64,000 nucleotides of DNA from an uncultured Prevotellaceae bacterium (lineage in GTDB: Bacteria; Bacteroidota; Bacteroidia; Bacteroidales; Bacteroidaceae), in NCBI GenBank assembly GCA_902763615.1, contig CACWSX010000007.1, positions 1 to 64,000 on the forward strand, in the 5' to 3' direction. The notes under the pieces are model-generated. The model was given only the letters and a program-made list of their open reading frames with translations. It had not been told where the DNA came from and ran no database searches. The position numbers were made by a program, and so were the translations under genes. This document shows, piece by piece, positions 45,585 through 54,332 of this stretch; the first letter of the stretch is position 1; every line of letters starts with the position of its first letter.

Positions 45585-45593
45585 ATGTAACAT
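45585..45593. promoter_or_regulatory. ATGTAACAT box, xylosidase operon
   Basis: ATGTAACAT (inside GATGTAACATC), 50 bp upstream of the -7 box at 45527-45534. The same box stands 50 bp upstream of the SusC -7 box. Confidence 0.5.
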
Positions 45594-45610
45594 CAGATTG
45601 ATTTCCAATC

Positions 45611-47122
45611 CTAATTGCCTTTAGGATCCTTGGTCTGCGTGGCAACACGGTTCTTACCTAACAAGCCAGTTGCCGTCTCCCGGGGATGGGCATCAAGGAC
45701 CCGAGAGGCAAAATCCGGGGTATTATAAGAATACATTGACTGCTGATAATAATGACGAGGATTCCGTTGTGGCAAAAGGAAGGGCTTAGTAGCCTTACCC
45801 GTCTGTTTATCGAAGTGTGAGAAGTAAAGACGGGTATACAGCCCGTCCTCGCTACGACTAGTAAAGAGGAACCAACTGCTATTCGTATTCCAGTTATGGA
45901 AACTGTCCGAAAGGGCACTGTTCACTTCATCAATCGACCGTGTTTCACCGGTCTCCAGATCGAGAAGCCACAGATCTGCCTCAGGATGCCAGATAGAAAA
46001 ATAGCCATAATCCGTCTGGGTATACATTACATAGCGCCCATCGTAGGAAGGACGTGGCCAGCTAACGCTCTTGCCCGTTTCCAAGGTATTGATCAAGGTA
46101 TCTACCAGTTCCCCTAATCTGCCCGTCTGTTCGTTGAAACTCACGCGACAGAGGCTGTACATCTCTTTGTCATAGTCCGTAGGGTAGACCTGCCGTTTGG
46201 CGGTGGTGAAATAGAGCCATTTGCCATCTGGCGAAAAGGCAGGTGTATTCTCAGCCCAAAAAACTTTCATGACAAGTGTATCACGGAGGATAGTGTGCGT
46301 CTGAGTGTCATAGACAAACACGTCTGATGACGAGTCGTAGACCTCAATACGCTTATTTTTCATGTTCGAATGGAACATCTGCGAGGTCTTGTTGGTGGAG
46401 AAAGCGCAATAGCGCCCTCCCGGATGCCAATAGGGATAAACCATCGAGCCTCCTAGGGTGTCGTTCTTTGCCATCAGTATTTCACCGGAAATCACCGTTG
46501 CCCCGTGTTCCCCACGCACATGGAACACATACTGATCCGGATTCGTGCGATTGGTGGTATGACAATTCACGCAATTACCATCCACACGAGTATTCTGAAA
46601 CAGTTCCGTTTCCTCGAAAGTGCCCAGATTGCGCTGATAGAGACCCATCTGACTATACAATTCATAGCTAGGTGGTATGCGACGATAAGTAACGCCCCAT
46701 TCCTCCAACGCATCAGCACTTACTTGAACGATAAAGTCGCGATATTGCAACCATTGTCCGTTCTTTTCAGCACAAACGGTGAAAGTCAGGACACCACCCT
46801 TATTCTGTTCCAACAACTGATGCCACGCATCGATATCAAAATCAGCATATGCACCATTAGCATGCAGACTACCCGCTTTCGAGCCTTTCACCTCTACATC
46901 GATGGTGGTAAAGTCTTCGTCTGCCATCGCGAAGTCCAGCGGTGCCAGACCCACGGGAATCGTTACGCCTGTGTAATCCGGGTATATCTCGGGCAAGGCC
47001 TCCACCTTGCTCACATTCGTCGGTTTCTTACTGCATGCCGCTATACACAGGCATGCAAACAGCAACCAACACCTAACGCCCGACACCTTATTAATAAAAT
47101 AGCATATCCTCACCATGATCAT
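45611..47122 (-). CDS. TolB-like beta-propeller lipoprotein with one CxxCH
   Basis: The product has 503 residues with lipobox CIAAC (Cys30), so it is exported and lipidated. After an N-terminal beta domain come PD40/TolB-type repeats (YPYWHPGGRYCAFSTN, NTPAFSPDGKWLYFTT, VSWPRPSYDGRYVMYT, SFHNWNTNSSWFLFTS). A single CVNCH (Cys184, Cys187, His188) lies before the propeller: a possible covalent heme c site or a metal site. I know such proteins only as PD40/cytochrome-c-biosynthesis-like hypothetical proteins. The start overlaps the DUF6057 gene by 32 bp; an ATG two codons later (47116) is also possible. Confidence 0.75.
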   Translation of the reverse strand: MIMVRICYFINKVSGVRCWLLFACLCIAACSKKPTNVSKVEALPEIYPDYTGVTIPVGLAPLDFAMADEDFTTIDVEVKGSKAGSLHANGAYADFDIDAWHQLLEQNKGGVLTFTVCAEKNGQWLQYRDFIVQVSADALEEWGVTYRRIPPSYELYSQMGLYQRNLGTFEETELFQNTRVDGNCVNCHTTNRTNPDQYVFHVRGEHGATVISGEILMAKNDTLGGSMVYPYWHPGGRYCAFSTNKTSQMFHSNMKNKRIEVYDSSSDVFVYDTQTHTILRDTLVMKVFWAENTPAFSPDGKWLYFTTAKRQVYPTDYDKEMYSLCRVSFNEQTGRLGELVDTLINTLETGKSVSWPRPSYDGRYVMYTQTDYGYFSIWHPEADLWLLDLETGETRSIDEVNSALSDSFHNWNTNSSWFLFTSRSEDGLYTRLYFSHFDKQTGKATKPFLLPQRNPRHYYQQSMYSYNTPDFASRVLDAHPRETATGLLGKNRVATQTKDPKGN

Positions 47123-48308
47123 ATATCTCTTTCAATTGATGGAAATGCGGATGTTGCTTCATCAATTCGGGTTGTTTTACCATATTCTTCATCTTCCTGG
47201 CCCAGCCGCGATAGAAAGTTGTCTGTTCTAAAAGCGAAAGATATTTCAGAGCGACCTTGGGATTGCCGGTAATCATGTTTGTCTGCACCAATTGCTGCAG
47301 GGGTCTTGCACTCTTATTATAATTAGGTATGGCCTCCATGGCCTCAAAGGCGGCACGCTGCGACATGTTCGTCATGCCTAAAGGCATACAGACCTCGCTC
47401 ATAAGGAAAGCCGAAGGGATGTTCTTCAGCGCACGTTGGTCTAAATTGATACGCCGCATAACCTCTTGCTGGTCGATACGCTTCTGCTGCCACATGACGA
47501 TGAGCACTGCATTATTGACGGATAATGATTCCGAGCCTTTCTGATGATACTTCTCAATCATCTCGTCCCAACGTTGCTGGCGCATCAGCATATCGTATTC
47601 CATCTCTTCGAAAGTGCCCATAGTCTCTTTCTCCCAATAGTAATCGACACCACGGGCAATTTGTTTTAACGGATAGGGTGTAAGCCAAGAACTACCAACA
47701 ACACAGAATACCAAAAGGATCAGAGGGGTAATCCTAAGCATCACATTTGAACCACGCGTAAACAGAAGATACAACGCCAGAAGAACCATAGCCGGACCTA
47801 ATAGCCAATAGCCTATGGGAATCAATGCAAAAGCCGCAATCCGACAGGCTTTCTGATGCTTTGGCAACAAATTCATCAGTACCAACGTCAGCAATACAGC
47901 AACGATTGGTGTCATTGGGATTTTTGGATTACAAGCCAGATACCAGAGGATGACTGAGGGAATAAAGCTCAACAGATAAACCCAACTGCTTTTTGCCGTT
48001 CTCTGTTTGCTTCTCATGAGCATCCATGTCAGCAATTGTACAGCCACCAGAAGCACGACATACCAAAGCGCACCATAAACATTCTTCACGAAAAACTGCA
48101 CAATAAACTCACCCAGATACTGTGCCAATCCACCAGGCACAGCCAACCTTTCCATCAGATAATCGCTATTCCAAAGAAACAATTGCACCTGTTCCCTGGC
48201 TGCCATGAGAAAGGGCAGTTCAAACATCCAAAAACAGAACACCGCGACAGCAAACACTGTTGTCAGCATCCACCGCCAATTAGTTCCTATAATGATCTTC
48301 GCGTTCAT
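47091..48308 (-). CDS. DUF6057-like integral membrane protein
   Basis: The 405-residue product has eight or so membrane helices in residues 12-220 (for example WMLTTVFAVAVFCFWMFELP and LIPIGYWLLGPAMVLLALYL), followed by a cytoplasmic or periplasmic helical domain of about 180 residues with TPR-like pairs (MRQQRWDEMIEKYHQKG). This fits DUF6057, a Bacteroidetes family of unknown function. The ATG at 48308 is chosen over a GTG at 48317 because the -7 box is at 48328-48335. It is tightly coupled (overlapping) to the propeller lipoprotein, so the two probably form an envelope complex. Confidence 0.75.
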   Translation of the reverse strand: MNAKIIIGTNWRWMLTTVFAVAVFCFWMFELPFLMAAREQVQLFLWNSDYLMERLAVPGGLAQYLGEFIVQFFVKNVYGALWYVVLLVAVQLLTWMLMRSKQRTAKSSWVYLLSFIPSVILWYLACNPKIPMTPIVAVLLTLVLMNLLPKHQKACRIAAFALIPIGYWLLGPAMVLLALYLLFTRGSNVMLRITPLILLVFCVVGSSWLTPYPLKQIARGVDYYWEKETMGTFEEMEYDMLMRQQRWDEMIEKYHQKGSESLSVNNAVLIVMWQQKRIDQQEVMRRINLDQRALKNIPSAFLMSEVCMPLGMTNMSQRAAFEAMEAIPNYNKSARPLQQLVQTNMITGNPKVALKYLSLLEQTTFYRGWARKMKNMVKQPELMKQHPHFHQLKEIYDHGEDMLFY

Positions 48309-48327
48309 TGTTTTCACTTAGATGCTG

Positions 48328-48335
48328 CAAAGTTA
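48328..48335 (-). promoter_or_regulatory. -7 box of the DUF6057 operon
   Basis: TAACTTTG on the minus strand, 20 bp before the ATG at 48308. Confidence 0.55.
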
Positions 48336-48372
48336 CGAAGAATTCTCGAAACGCCATCTGTTTTAACAAAAA

Positions 48373-48400
48373 AAGTGCTGCGTCTCTCGACACAGCACTT
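48373..48400 (-). terminator. Terminator of the susCD transcript
   Basis: AAGTGCTG/CAGCACTT arms with an inner GTC/GAC, then a run of seven T on the minus strand. About 78 bp after the SusD stop. Confidence 0.78.
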
Positions 48401-48477
48401 CTGAAAAATACTAAAACAATGTATACCTAAGTACAAATTATAATAATTCGATATATTAACTATAATTGTTCAGTTTA

Positions 48478-50361
48478 TTAATATCCAGGATTCTGCTTAA
48501 GGAGCTGGTTCTTCAAAATCTCATCAGCCGGGATAGGCATATCCATCTTCTTGATATCGAAATCGAACTCACGCTTTGACCAAGGATAGTTTGCATAGTC
48601 TGAACCACCATCGTCCTTCGGATAGTTATAGTTGATATGGTCCTCGATGTAACCAGACTTGATCATATCCGGGCAGAGGCACCACTCAGAGTTGAACTCC
48701 TTACGGCGCTCCTCGTTGACAGCAACTTTCCAAATCTCAGATGTATGTGTATAGCCTACGCGGTTAGCCTTAGCATGAAGTGCGGTGTAGTATTCCTTTG
48801 CAGAAGGAACGGTGACAGGCTCCTTCAACACACCAACAGGATATTCTGTCATGACAGAACTCTTGCCATTACCGGAATATACATTGTTGAAGTGGGCAAA
48901 GTACTTGCTGTAGTCCTGACCAACGGTCAAGTTACCCCAAGCACGGTTACGGAGGATGTCAAGCTGTGCCCAGCCCGTAGCCTCGTCACCTGTACGGAAG
49001 CAGCACTCAGCATAGTCGAGCAGCACGTTGGCATAGCGCTTGCCGTAGATAATGGTCGGTGACCACATCTGCGTGCCCCATGAGTTACCGTCTGCAAATG
49101 CATTACGCCAGATCTTGGTAGTCCAGATAGCAGGTGCGAACTCACCATTGGTGAAGTGGAACTGCATCGTCTTAGTACCAGCCAGCACACCATCAGCATT
49201 GATGAAAGGCTTGACAACCTGGCCGGCATCGTTCTTCGTTCCGAGAGAGTCTTTCAGATAAGGATGGAATCCCCATACGACCTTTGAAGGCTCAATACCA
49301 TACTTTTCCATCTGATCAACGGGCACAGCGCCAGTTGCGCAGGATGCGTCACGGCGGGTGTCACCAGGCTCATAGCAGGAATACCACTCCCAAGAGAGGT
49401 ACTGGGAGCCCCAGCCGCCGTTCTCAGGACAAGCGGTGAACCACTTGAACATGTTAGGATTACAGAAGGTGATGGTACGGTCGCCGCCCCAGCTGCTCCA
49501 TTGTTCACCTTCGTCAGAGCACATAGCCCAGATGCACTCCTCGTTCCAGAATCCTGCAGGATCCCAGTTGGTGGCGAAGTTGGTAGCGAGCTTGTAGGTA
49601 CCACTGTCGATAATGCTCTTCAACTCAGTTTTTGCTTTGGCATAGCAGTCACTGGCTGTTTCAGGACAACGGTATGCCTTCCACATGTAAGCGTCAGCCA
49701 GGTAAGCCTTGGCCATACCCTTGGTGCAACGGCCATACTGGTCATTGAAAGGTTTCCAGTCAAGCAGCTCGGCAGCCTTGGAGAAATCCTCGATAATGAA
49801 GTCCCACATCTCCTCGTAGGTCTCAGCGGCAGCCTTGTCGGGCGTGTTGTTGAAGTCCTCACCGGTAGCGAGCATAGGCACACGGCCGAAGGTGGTGGCC
49901 AGCCAGGTGTAGAAATAGCCACGGAGTGCGCGGGCTTCACCCTCACACAGTCTCTTTGCTTCAGGACTGATATCTGTAGCCTCCTCCAGACCAGCCAGAT
50001 AGAGGTTGGCACGGCAGATGGCTGCGTAGGCATGAGCCCAACCTTCACCGAGTTCACCTACGTTGGCATCCCAGGTCTGATTGAGGAACTTCACATCCCA
50101 ACCCGTACACTGGGTATCCATCGTCGGGTGGCTACCAGTAAACAGATTCGGCTTGTAGCCCCAGCTATTATCCTGCTTACTGACGTTGTTGTAGGCATAG
50201 ATACCATTCAAACCGCGACGGGCATATTCATCACCCGCAAACTGGGATTCAATGTCCAATATATCATATTGTGGTACGTCAAGGAAGTCATCGTTATTAC
50301 ATGAAGACAGCGCAACGATTCCCAGACCTGCCAATGCAAAATATTTAATTAACTTTTTCAT
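48478..50361 (-). CDS. susD: SusD/RagB-family glycan-binding lipoprotein
   Basis: This 627-residue lipoprotein (Cys21 in LSSC) has the SusD landmarks: NNDDFLDVPQ after the lipid Cys, TPR-like helices (RANLYLAGLEEATDISPEAK, RALRGYFYTWLATTFG), and a C-terminal region with NEERRKEFNSEWCLCPDM. It sits on the cell surface as the lid of the SusC transporter and captures oligosaccharides. It is long for the family (usual about 500-600) with Trp-rich loops such as GEQWSSWGGDR that could contact sugar. It lies 17 bp after susC. The substrate, judged by the neighbourhood, is probably xylan-derived. Confidence 0.93.
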   Translation of the reverse strand: MKKLIKYFALAGLGIVALSSCNNDDFLDVPQYDILDIESQFAGDEYARRGLNGIYAYNNVSKQDNSWGYKPNLFTGSHPTMDTQCTGWDVKFLNQTWDANVGELGEGWAHAYAAICRANLYLAGLEEATDISPEAKRLCEGEARALRGYFYTWLATTFGRVPMLATGEDFNNTPDKAAAETYEEMWDFIIEDFSKAAELLDWKPFNDQYGRCTKGMAKAYLADAYMWKAYRCPETASDCYAKAKTELKSIIDSGTYKLATNFATNWDPAGFWNEECIWAMCSDEGEQWSSWGGDRTITFCNPNMFKWFTACPENGGWGSQYLSWEWYSCYEPGDTRRDASCATGAVPVDQMEKYGIEPSKVVWGFHPYLKDSLGTKNDAGQVVKPFINADGVLAGTKTMQFHFTNGEFAPAIWTTKIWRNAFADGNSWGTQMWSPTIIYGKRYANVLLDYAECCFRTGDEATGWAQLDILRNRAWGNLTVGQDYSKYFAHFNNVYSGNGKSSVMTEYPVGVLKEPVTVPSAKEYYTALHAKANRVGYTHTSEIWKVAVNEERRKEFNSEWCLCPDMIKSGYIEDHINYNYPKDDGGSDYANYPWSKREFDFDIKKMDMPIPADEILKNQLLKQNPGY

Positions 50362-50378
50362 AATAGTTTTCTTTTTAT

Positions 50379-53300
50379 TTAGAACGTGATATTAAGACCA
50401 AACTGGAATGTGCGAGGAGTAGCATAACGGCCGGTATCAAGACCGGTATAGATAACATCACCCTGACCAACTTCAGGATCGCCGTACTTGGTGTACGGAG
50501 AGATCGTGCAGAGGTTCTGGATAGCAAAGTATGCACGTGCTGCAGTAATGCCGATAGTGCTCAGCAGAGGCTTCGGGATATTGTAACCAATCTGGATATT
50601 GCTGATCTTCAGGAAGTTGCCATTCTCAATCCAGGCATCGCTAACGCGGCTGTTCTTGTTGTCGTCAAGACGAGTCAGACGAGGCAGTGAGGCACCCGTG
50701 TTGCTTGCGCTCCACATATTGTCGTAGCTTTCCTTGAGCAGGGCAGGCGTCCAGGAGTCATCAGAAGGATTCATGATGCTCATACGCATCTTAGAGTACG
50801 AGAGGATGTCCATGCCGAAAACACCATGGGTGTAGATGCTGAAGTCCCAATCCTTGTAGGAAGCACTGATGTTCAGACCATAGTTGAATGAAGGCAGACC
50901 GTTGCCGAGGATCTGGCGGTCGCTGTCATCCAGCGTGCCGTTGTTATCGGTATCCACGAAGAGGAAATCACCCATTTTAGCATTCTGTCCCTGTGCCTTT
51001 GCCTTGGCCAGGTCCTCTTCAGAGTTGATGATGCCAGCCACCTTGTAGCCATAGTATGAACCTACGGCCTCGCCCTCACGGCAGATAGAGTGGTTGTCCC
51101 ATACAAAACCTGCTCCGTTGACTGCACCGACGTTTGAACCGTCCATTGTGTCTTCTGCAGAATAGGTGCTGTTGCTACCACCACAGGTAGAAGTATAGTC
51201 AACACCCATCTTCTTGATCTTGTTAGTCAAGGTAGAACCATTGAATGCAACATTGATACCCCAATCCTTGTTCAGTTTCTTGTTATAATTGATGGAGAAC
51301 TCGAAACCCTTGTTGTCAATCTGACCGAAGTTGGTGTAGATTGAAGAATAACCAGATGATTTACGAATCTGACGCTCGATAAGCAGGTCCTTGGTCTTAC
51401 GGATGAAGTAATCCATGGTAATGTTCAGGTCACCGTTCAGGAAGCCGAGGTCGAGACCGAAGTTCAGCTGTTCGTTGGTCTCCCATTTCAGGTTGGTATC
51501 TACCAGAGGCGCATAGAAACCTTGCTCACGCTGGAATGCACCTGTAGAACCACCACCTCCATTAAGCGTATAGAACTGGTAGTTGGTATCAGCTGTTGTA
51601 AGGGCATATGTAGAACGACCAGCGAGACCACCGGCGTTACCTGTCTGACCCCAACCGATACGGATCTTGGCGTTGCTGATAGCCTGTACATCCTTCAGGA
51701 ACGACTCTTCCTTGATGCGCCATGCAAGAGCTGCAGATGGGAAGGTTGCCCAACGGTTAGAAGATGTAAAGTTTGAAGAACCGTCACGACGTACGGTGGC
51801 AGTCAGAATATAACGGTCGAAGAGACTATAGATCAGACGTCCATAGTAGGAAATCGTACGAACCTTGGCATTGAAACCACCATTACCACTAATAGATGAT
51901 TTATCATCAGTTAATGAAATCAGACGGTTGTCGGCAGACAGGAACGTGTGTGCGCTAGCACTTACCCATGCACCCTCGTAATCACTGACAGAGTTACCAG
52001 CCATCAAGGTCAGTGTGTTGAAATCAGTATCCCAAGTGTAAGTCAGGTAGGTTTCAATACCCTTTGTAAGACCCTTGCTCTGGCCGAGGCCGAAGTTGTA
52101 GTATTCCTTGTCGCGGCCTTCATAGTTGACCTTGGTCATTTTACCACCGAGCATATTATAACGCTCATACTTACCAGAGAACTCGTCATTATCTGAGTGG
52201 GTTTCAGTCCAGTTAGCGATAGAGTGGATGTTCAACTTATGCTCCTTAAGATTGAGAAGTGTGATATCAATATATGGGTTGATAGATACACGTGAATTAC
52301 GGGTTTCACGACCAATCTCCATCTGAGTGGCATAGGGGTTCTGAGCACCAGCGCTCATACCTTCCCAACCGTCGGGTGTCGGAGCCTTACTTGCACCGTA
52401 TGTGCCGTCAGCATTGACAACATTCACAAATACATGCTCACCAGTTACGTCGTCGATGTAGTCGAGTGACGGTGCCATCTGGGCGATATCACGCTGAGAA
52501 GAAAGGTTCTGGTTGTTACCAAGACCGATGTTATTACCCTTTATTCTTGAATACATATAGTTGATGTCACCACCGAACTCAATGTAATCGTTCACCTTGG
52601 ACTTAACGCCTGCACGTGCCGTCAGACGATCATAGTTGGTATTGACAATGATACCCTTGTTCTTAAGGTAACCGATAGAGAAATTGTACTGTGTCTTGTC
52701 AGAACCACCAGATGCAGAAATACCATATTGCTGCTTGAGACCAGTCTGGTACATCTGATCCTGCCAGTCAATATAGTTGCGTTTGCCGTCGTAAGCCTCT
52801 GCCCAGATCTGGTTGTTCAGTGTCTGTCCGTCGTTGGCCTTTGACTCGCGGATAGAACGGGCATAGTCATCACCCTTCAGTGTCTCGAGCTTGTAGGGAA
52901 GTGTCTGGAGACCCCAGTCGCCGGTGATGGTAACGTTCATCTTTCCCTTCTGACCGTGCTTGGTGGTGATCATGATGACACCGTTAGCACCTGCAGAACC
53001 GTAGATAGCGGTTGCAGAAGCGTCCTTCAACACCTCGATGCTCTCAATGTCGGCGGGATTGACGAAGTCGGCATTGGTACCAACCTGTACACCGTCAACC
53101 ACATAAAGAGGAGAAGCATCACCGTTGATGGTTCCGATACCACGGATACGGATGGCTGACTTCGTGCCAGGGGCACCGTCCTGATTGGTAACCATCACAC
53201 CGGCAGCGGCACCCTGGAGGGCCTGAGCGATGTTTACAGGAACCTTGCGCTCCATCTGCTCTTTGTTGATTGTGGCAACAGATCCGGAGATGTCGCTCTT

Positions 53301-53651
53301 CTTCATCGTACCGTAACCGATGACCACCACATCATTCAGCACCTGGGCATCCTCTTTCAGGACAACCGTGATGTTGCTGCGGCCGTTCACATTAACGGTC
53401 TGGGGAACATAACCCACGTACGATACATTCAGGGTTGCATTGCTGGCAGCCTGAACGCTGAAGTTACCGTTGAAGTCGGTAATAGCACCGGCATTGGTAC
53501 CCTGCACTTTCACAGTGGCACCGATGATGGGTTCACCAGCTTCATCATTCACCGTTCCCTTAACGACGCTCTGAGCCATAGCTCCCAGAGGGAACAAACA
53601 GAGCAGGAACAGAAACACTAAAGGCTTTTCTAGTGATTTAAAATTCCACAT
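50379..53651 (-). CDS. susC: SusC/RagA-family TonB-dependent transporter
   Basis: The transporter has 1090 residues: signal peptide, a carboxypeptidase-like beta domain (VVKGTVNDEAGEPIIGATVK), a TonB-box/plug region (VLNDVVVIGYGTMKKSDISG; LYVVDGVQV; IESIEVLKDASATAIYGSAG) and a barrel ending in Phe (RTFQFGLNITF). It imports oligosaccharides bound by SusD, powered by TonB. The promoter has a -7 box without -33, a 114-nt leader, and several upstream boxes (ATGTAACAT, ATGACAA...TTGTCAT). No sugar-sensing regulator or anti-sigma domain is encoded next to it. Confidence 0.95.
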   Translation of the reverse strand: MWNFKSLEKPLVFLFLLCLFPLGAMAQSVVKGTVNDEAGEPIIGATVKVQGTNAGAITDFNGNFSVQAASNATLNVSYVGYVPQTVNVNGRSNITVVLKEDAQVLNDVVVIGYGTMKKSDISGSVATINKEQMERKVPVNIAQALQGAAAGVMVTNQDGAPGTKSAIRIRGIGTINGDASPLYVVDGVQVGTNADFVNPADIESIEVLKDASATAIYGSAGANGVIMITTKHGQKGKMNVTITGDWGLQTLPYKLETLKGDDYARSIRESKANDGQTLNNQIWAEAYDGKRNYIDWQDQMYQTGLKQQYGISASGGSDKTQYNFSIGYLKNKGIIVNTNYDRLTARAGVKSKVNDYIEFGGDINYMYSRIKGNNIGLGNNQNLSSQRDIAQMAPSLDYIDDVTGEHVFVNVVNADGTYGASKAPTPDGWEGMSAGAQNPYATQMEIGRETRNSRVSINPYIDITLLNLKEHKLNIHSIANWTETHSDNDEFSGKYERYNMLGGKMTKVNYEGRDKEYYNFGLGQSKGLTKGIETYLTYTWDTDFNTLTLMAGNSVSDYEGAWVSASAHTFLSADNRLISLTDDKSSISGNGGFNAKVRTISYYGRLIYSLFDRYILTATVRRDGSSNFTSSNRWATFPSAALAWRIKEESFLKDVQAISNAKIRIGWGQTGNAGGLAGRSTYALTTADTNYQFYTLNGGGGSTGAFQREQGFYAPLVDTNLKWETNEQLNFGLDLGFLNGDLNITMDYFIRKTKDLLIERQIRKSSGYSSIYTNFGQIDNKGFEFSINYNKKLNKDWGINVAFNGSTLTNKIKKMGVDYTSTCGGSNSTYSAEDTMDGSNVGAVNGAGFVWDNHSICREGEAVGSYYGYKVAGIINSEEDLAKAKAQGQNAKMGDFLFVDTDNNGTLDDSDRQILGNGLPSFNYGLNISASYKDWDFSIYTHGVFGMDILSYSKMRMSIMNPSDDSWTPALLKESYDNMWSASNTGASLPRLTRLDDNKNSRVSDAWIENGNFLKISNIQIGYNIPKPLLSTIGITAARAYFAIQNLCTISPYTKYGDPEVGQGDVIYTGLDTGRYATPRTFQFGLNITF

Positions 53652-53764
53652 ACTTTTAATTAATTAGTTAGAAAATGTTAATTAATACTATTTGATTCAC
53701 TAAAATTCATACTTGTACGTTAAGTAGGTCGAACAGTTTCGGCTTTGTACTCGCAATTTCGGGG

Positions 53765-53772
53765 CAAAGGTA
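53765..53772 (-). promoter_or_regulatory. -7 box of susCD
   Basis: TACCTTTG on the minus strand, 114 bp before the ATG; no TTTG at -33 spacing. Confidence 0.6.
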
Positions 53773-53822
53773 TTATAAATTTATTATACGCGCATTGTTT
53801 TTTGAAACAAAAACGTTAGGAA

Positions 53823-53848
53823 ATGTAACATTTTTGCAAATGTAACGT
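53823..53848. promoter_or_regulatory. ATGTAACAT box pair, susCD
   Basis: ATGTAACAT (53823-53831), 50 bp upstream of the -7 box, and ATGTAACGT (53840-53848) 17 bp further. Each is preceded by AA. Confidence 0.5.
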
Positions 53849-53853
53849 AACAA

Positions 53854-53870
53854 ATGACAAGATTTGTCAT
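53854..53870. promoter_or_regulatory. Inverted repeat upstream of susC
   Basis: ATGACAA, GAT, TTGTCAT: perfect 7-bp arms. It lies just upstream of the ATGTAACAT pair; possibly part of the same control region. Confidence 0.45.
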
Positions 53871-53974
53871 ATTCGCCCGTTTAAATCAGACAATTTCTTT
53901 TCTAATTCATCCATATCTGCATTTAACTTCTGCATAGTTATTTGGGCATATATTTGCGTAGTTATAATATTAAA

Positions 53975-53992
53975 ATGTATGCGCGCGTACAT
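53975..53992. repeat. Alternating purine-pyrimidine palindrome
   Basis: ATGTATGCGCGCGTACAT: strict purine/pyrimidine alternation over 18 bp with ATGTA/TACAT ends, a sequence able to form Z-DNA in principle. Confidence 0.55.
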
Positions 53993-54060
53993 TAATTATC
54001 TTCTTAATGCCCAATTTCATTAATCTTCCCTTGTTTAGAAATTCCACATAAGTGCCGCAA

Positions 54061-54192
54061 AAAAGTCAGCGAAGATTTTTCAAAAAGTCAGCGAAGAATT
54101 TTTAAAAAGTCAGCGAAGAATTTTTAAAAAGTCAGCGAAGAATTTTTAAAAAGACAGCGAAGAATTTTTAAAAAGCCAGCGAAGAATTTTAA
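54061..54192 (+). repeat. Six-unit 22-bp tandem array
   Basis: Units begin at 54065, 54087, 54109, 54131, 54153 and 54175, exactly 22 bp apart. Consensus: GTCAGCGAAGAATTTTT followed by five A. Units 5 and 6 start GAC and GCC instead of GTC; unit 1 has a C within the T/A stretch. It ends 50 bp before the HU promoter. There are no unique spacers, so it is not CRISPR. Confidence 0.9.
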
Positions 54193-54242
54193 TTTTTGCA
54201 GTTTAGCGCTTCAAAATTTCCAGCAAATTGTGCGGAAATTTG

Positions 54243-54272
54243 TTGTTAAATCAGAAAATTGTTGTATATTTG
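54243..54272 (+). promoter_or_regulatory. Promoter of the HU-like pair
   Basis: TTG (54243-54245), 19-bp spacer, TATATTTG (54265-54272); the leader to the ATG at 54333 is about 55 nt. Confidence 0.58.
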
Positions 54273-54332
54273 TAGCGTCAAAAAGACAGTGAATAGCAAA
54301 GACAAGATTATCTAATATAAATTTATACGATT

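Larger units (their letters stand above)
53652..54332. other. Long regulatory gap between susC and the HU-like genes
   Basis: No gene in 681 bp. From left: susC leader and -7 box (53765-53772), ATGTAACAT boxes, inverted repeat ATGACAA-GAT-TTGTCAT (53854-53870), a plus-strand -7-like box TATATTTG (53949-53956), an alternating purine-pyrimidine palindrome (53975-53992), the six-unit 22-bp array (54061-54192), and the HU promoter (54243-54272). Confidence 0.7.

Noticed and set aside
54061-54192. 22-bp array as a CRISPR
   Set aside because: The period equals the repeat itself, there are no unique spacers, and no cas genes are present.
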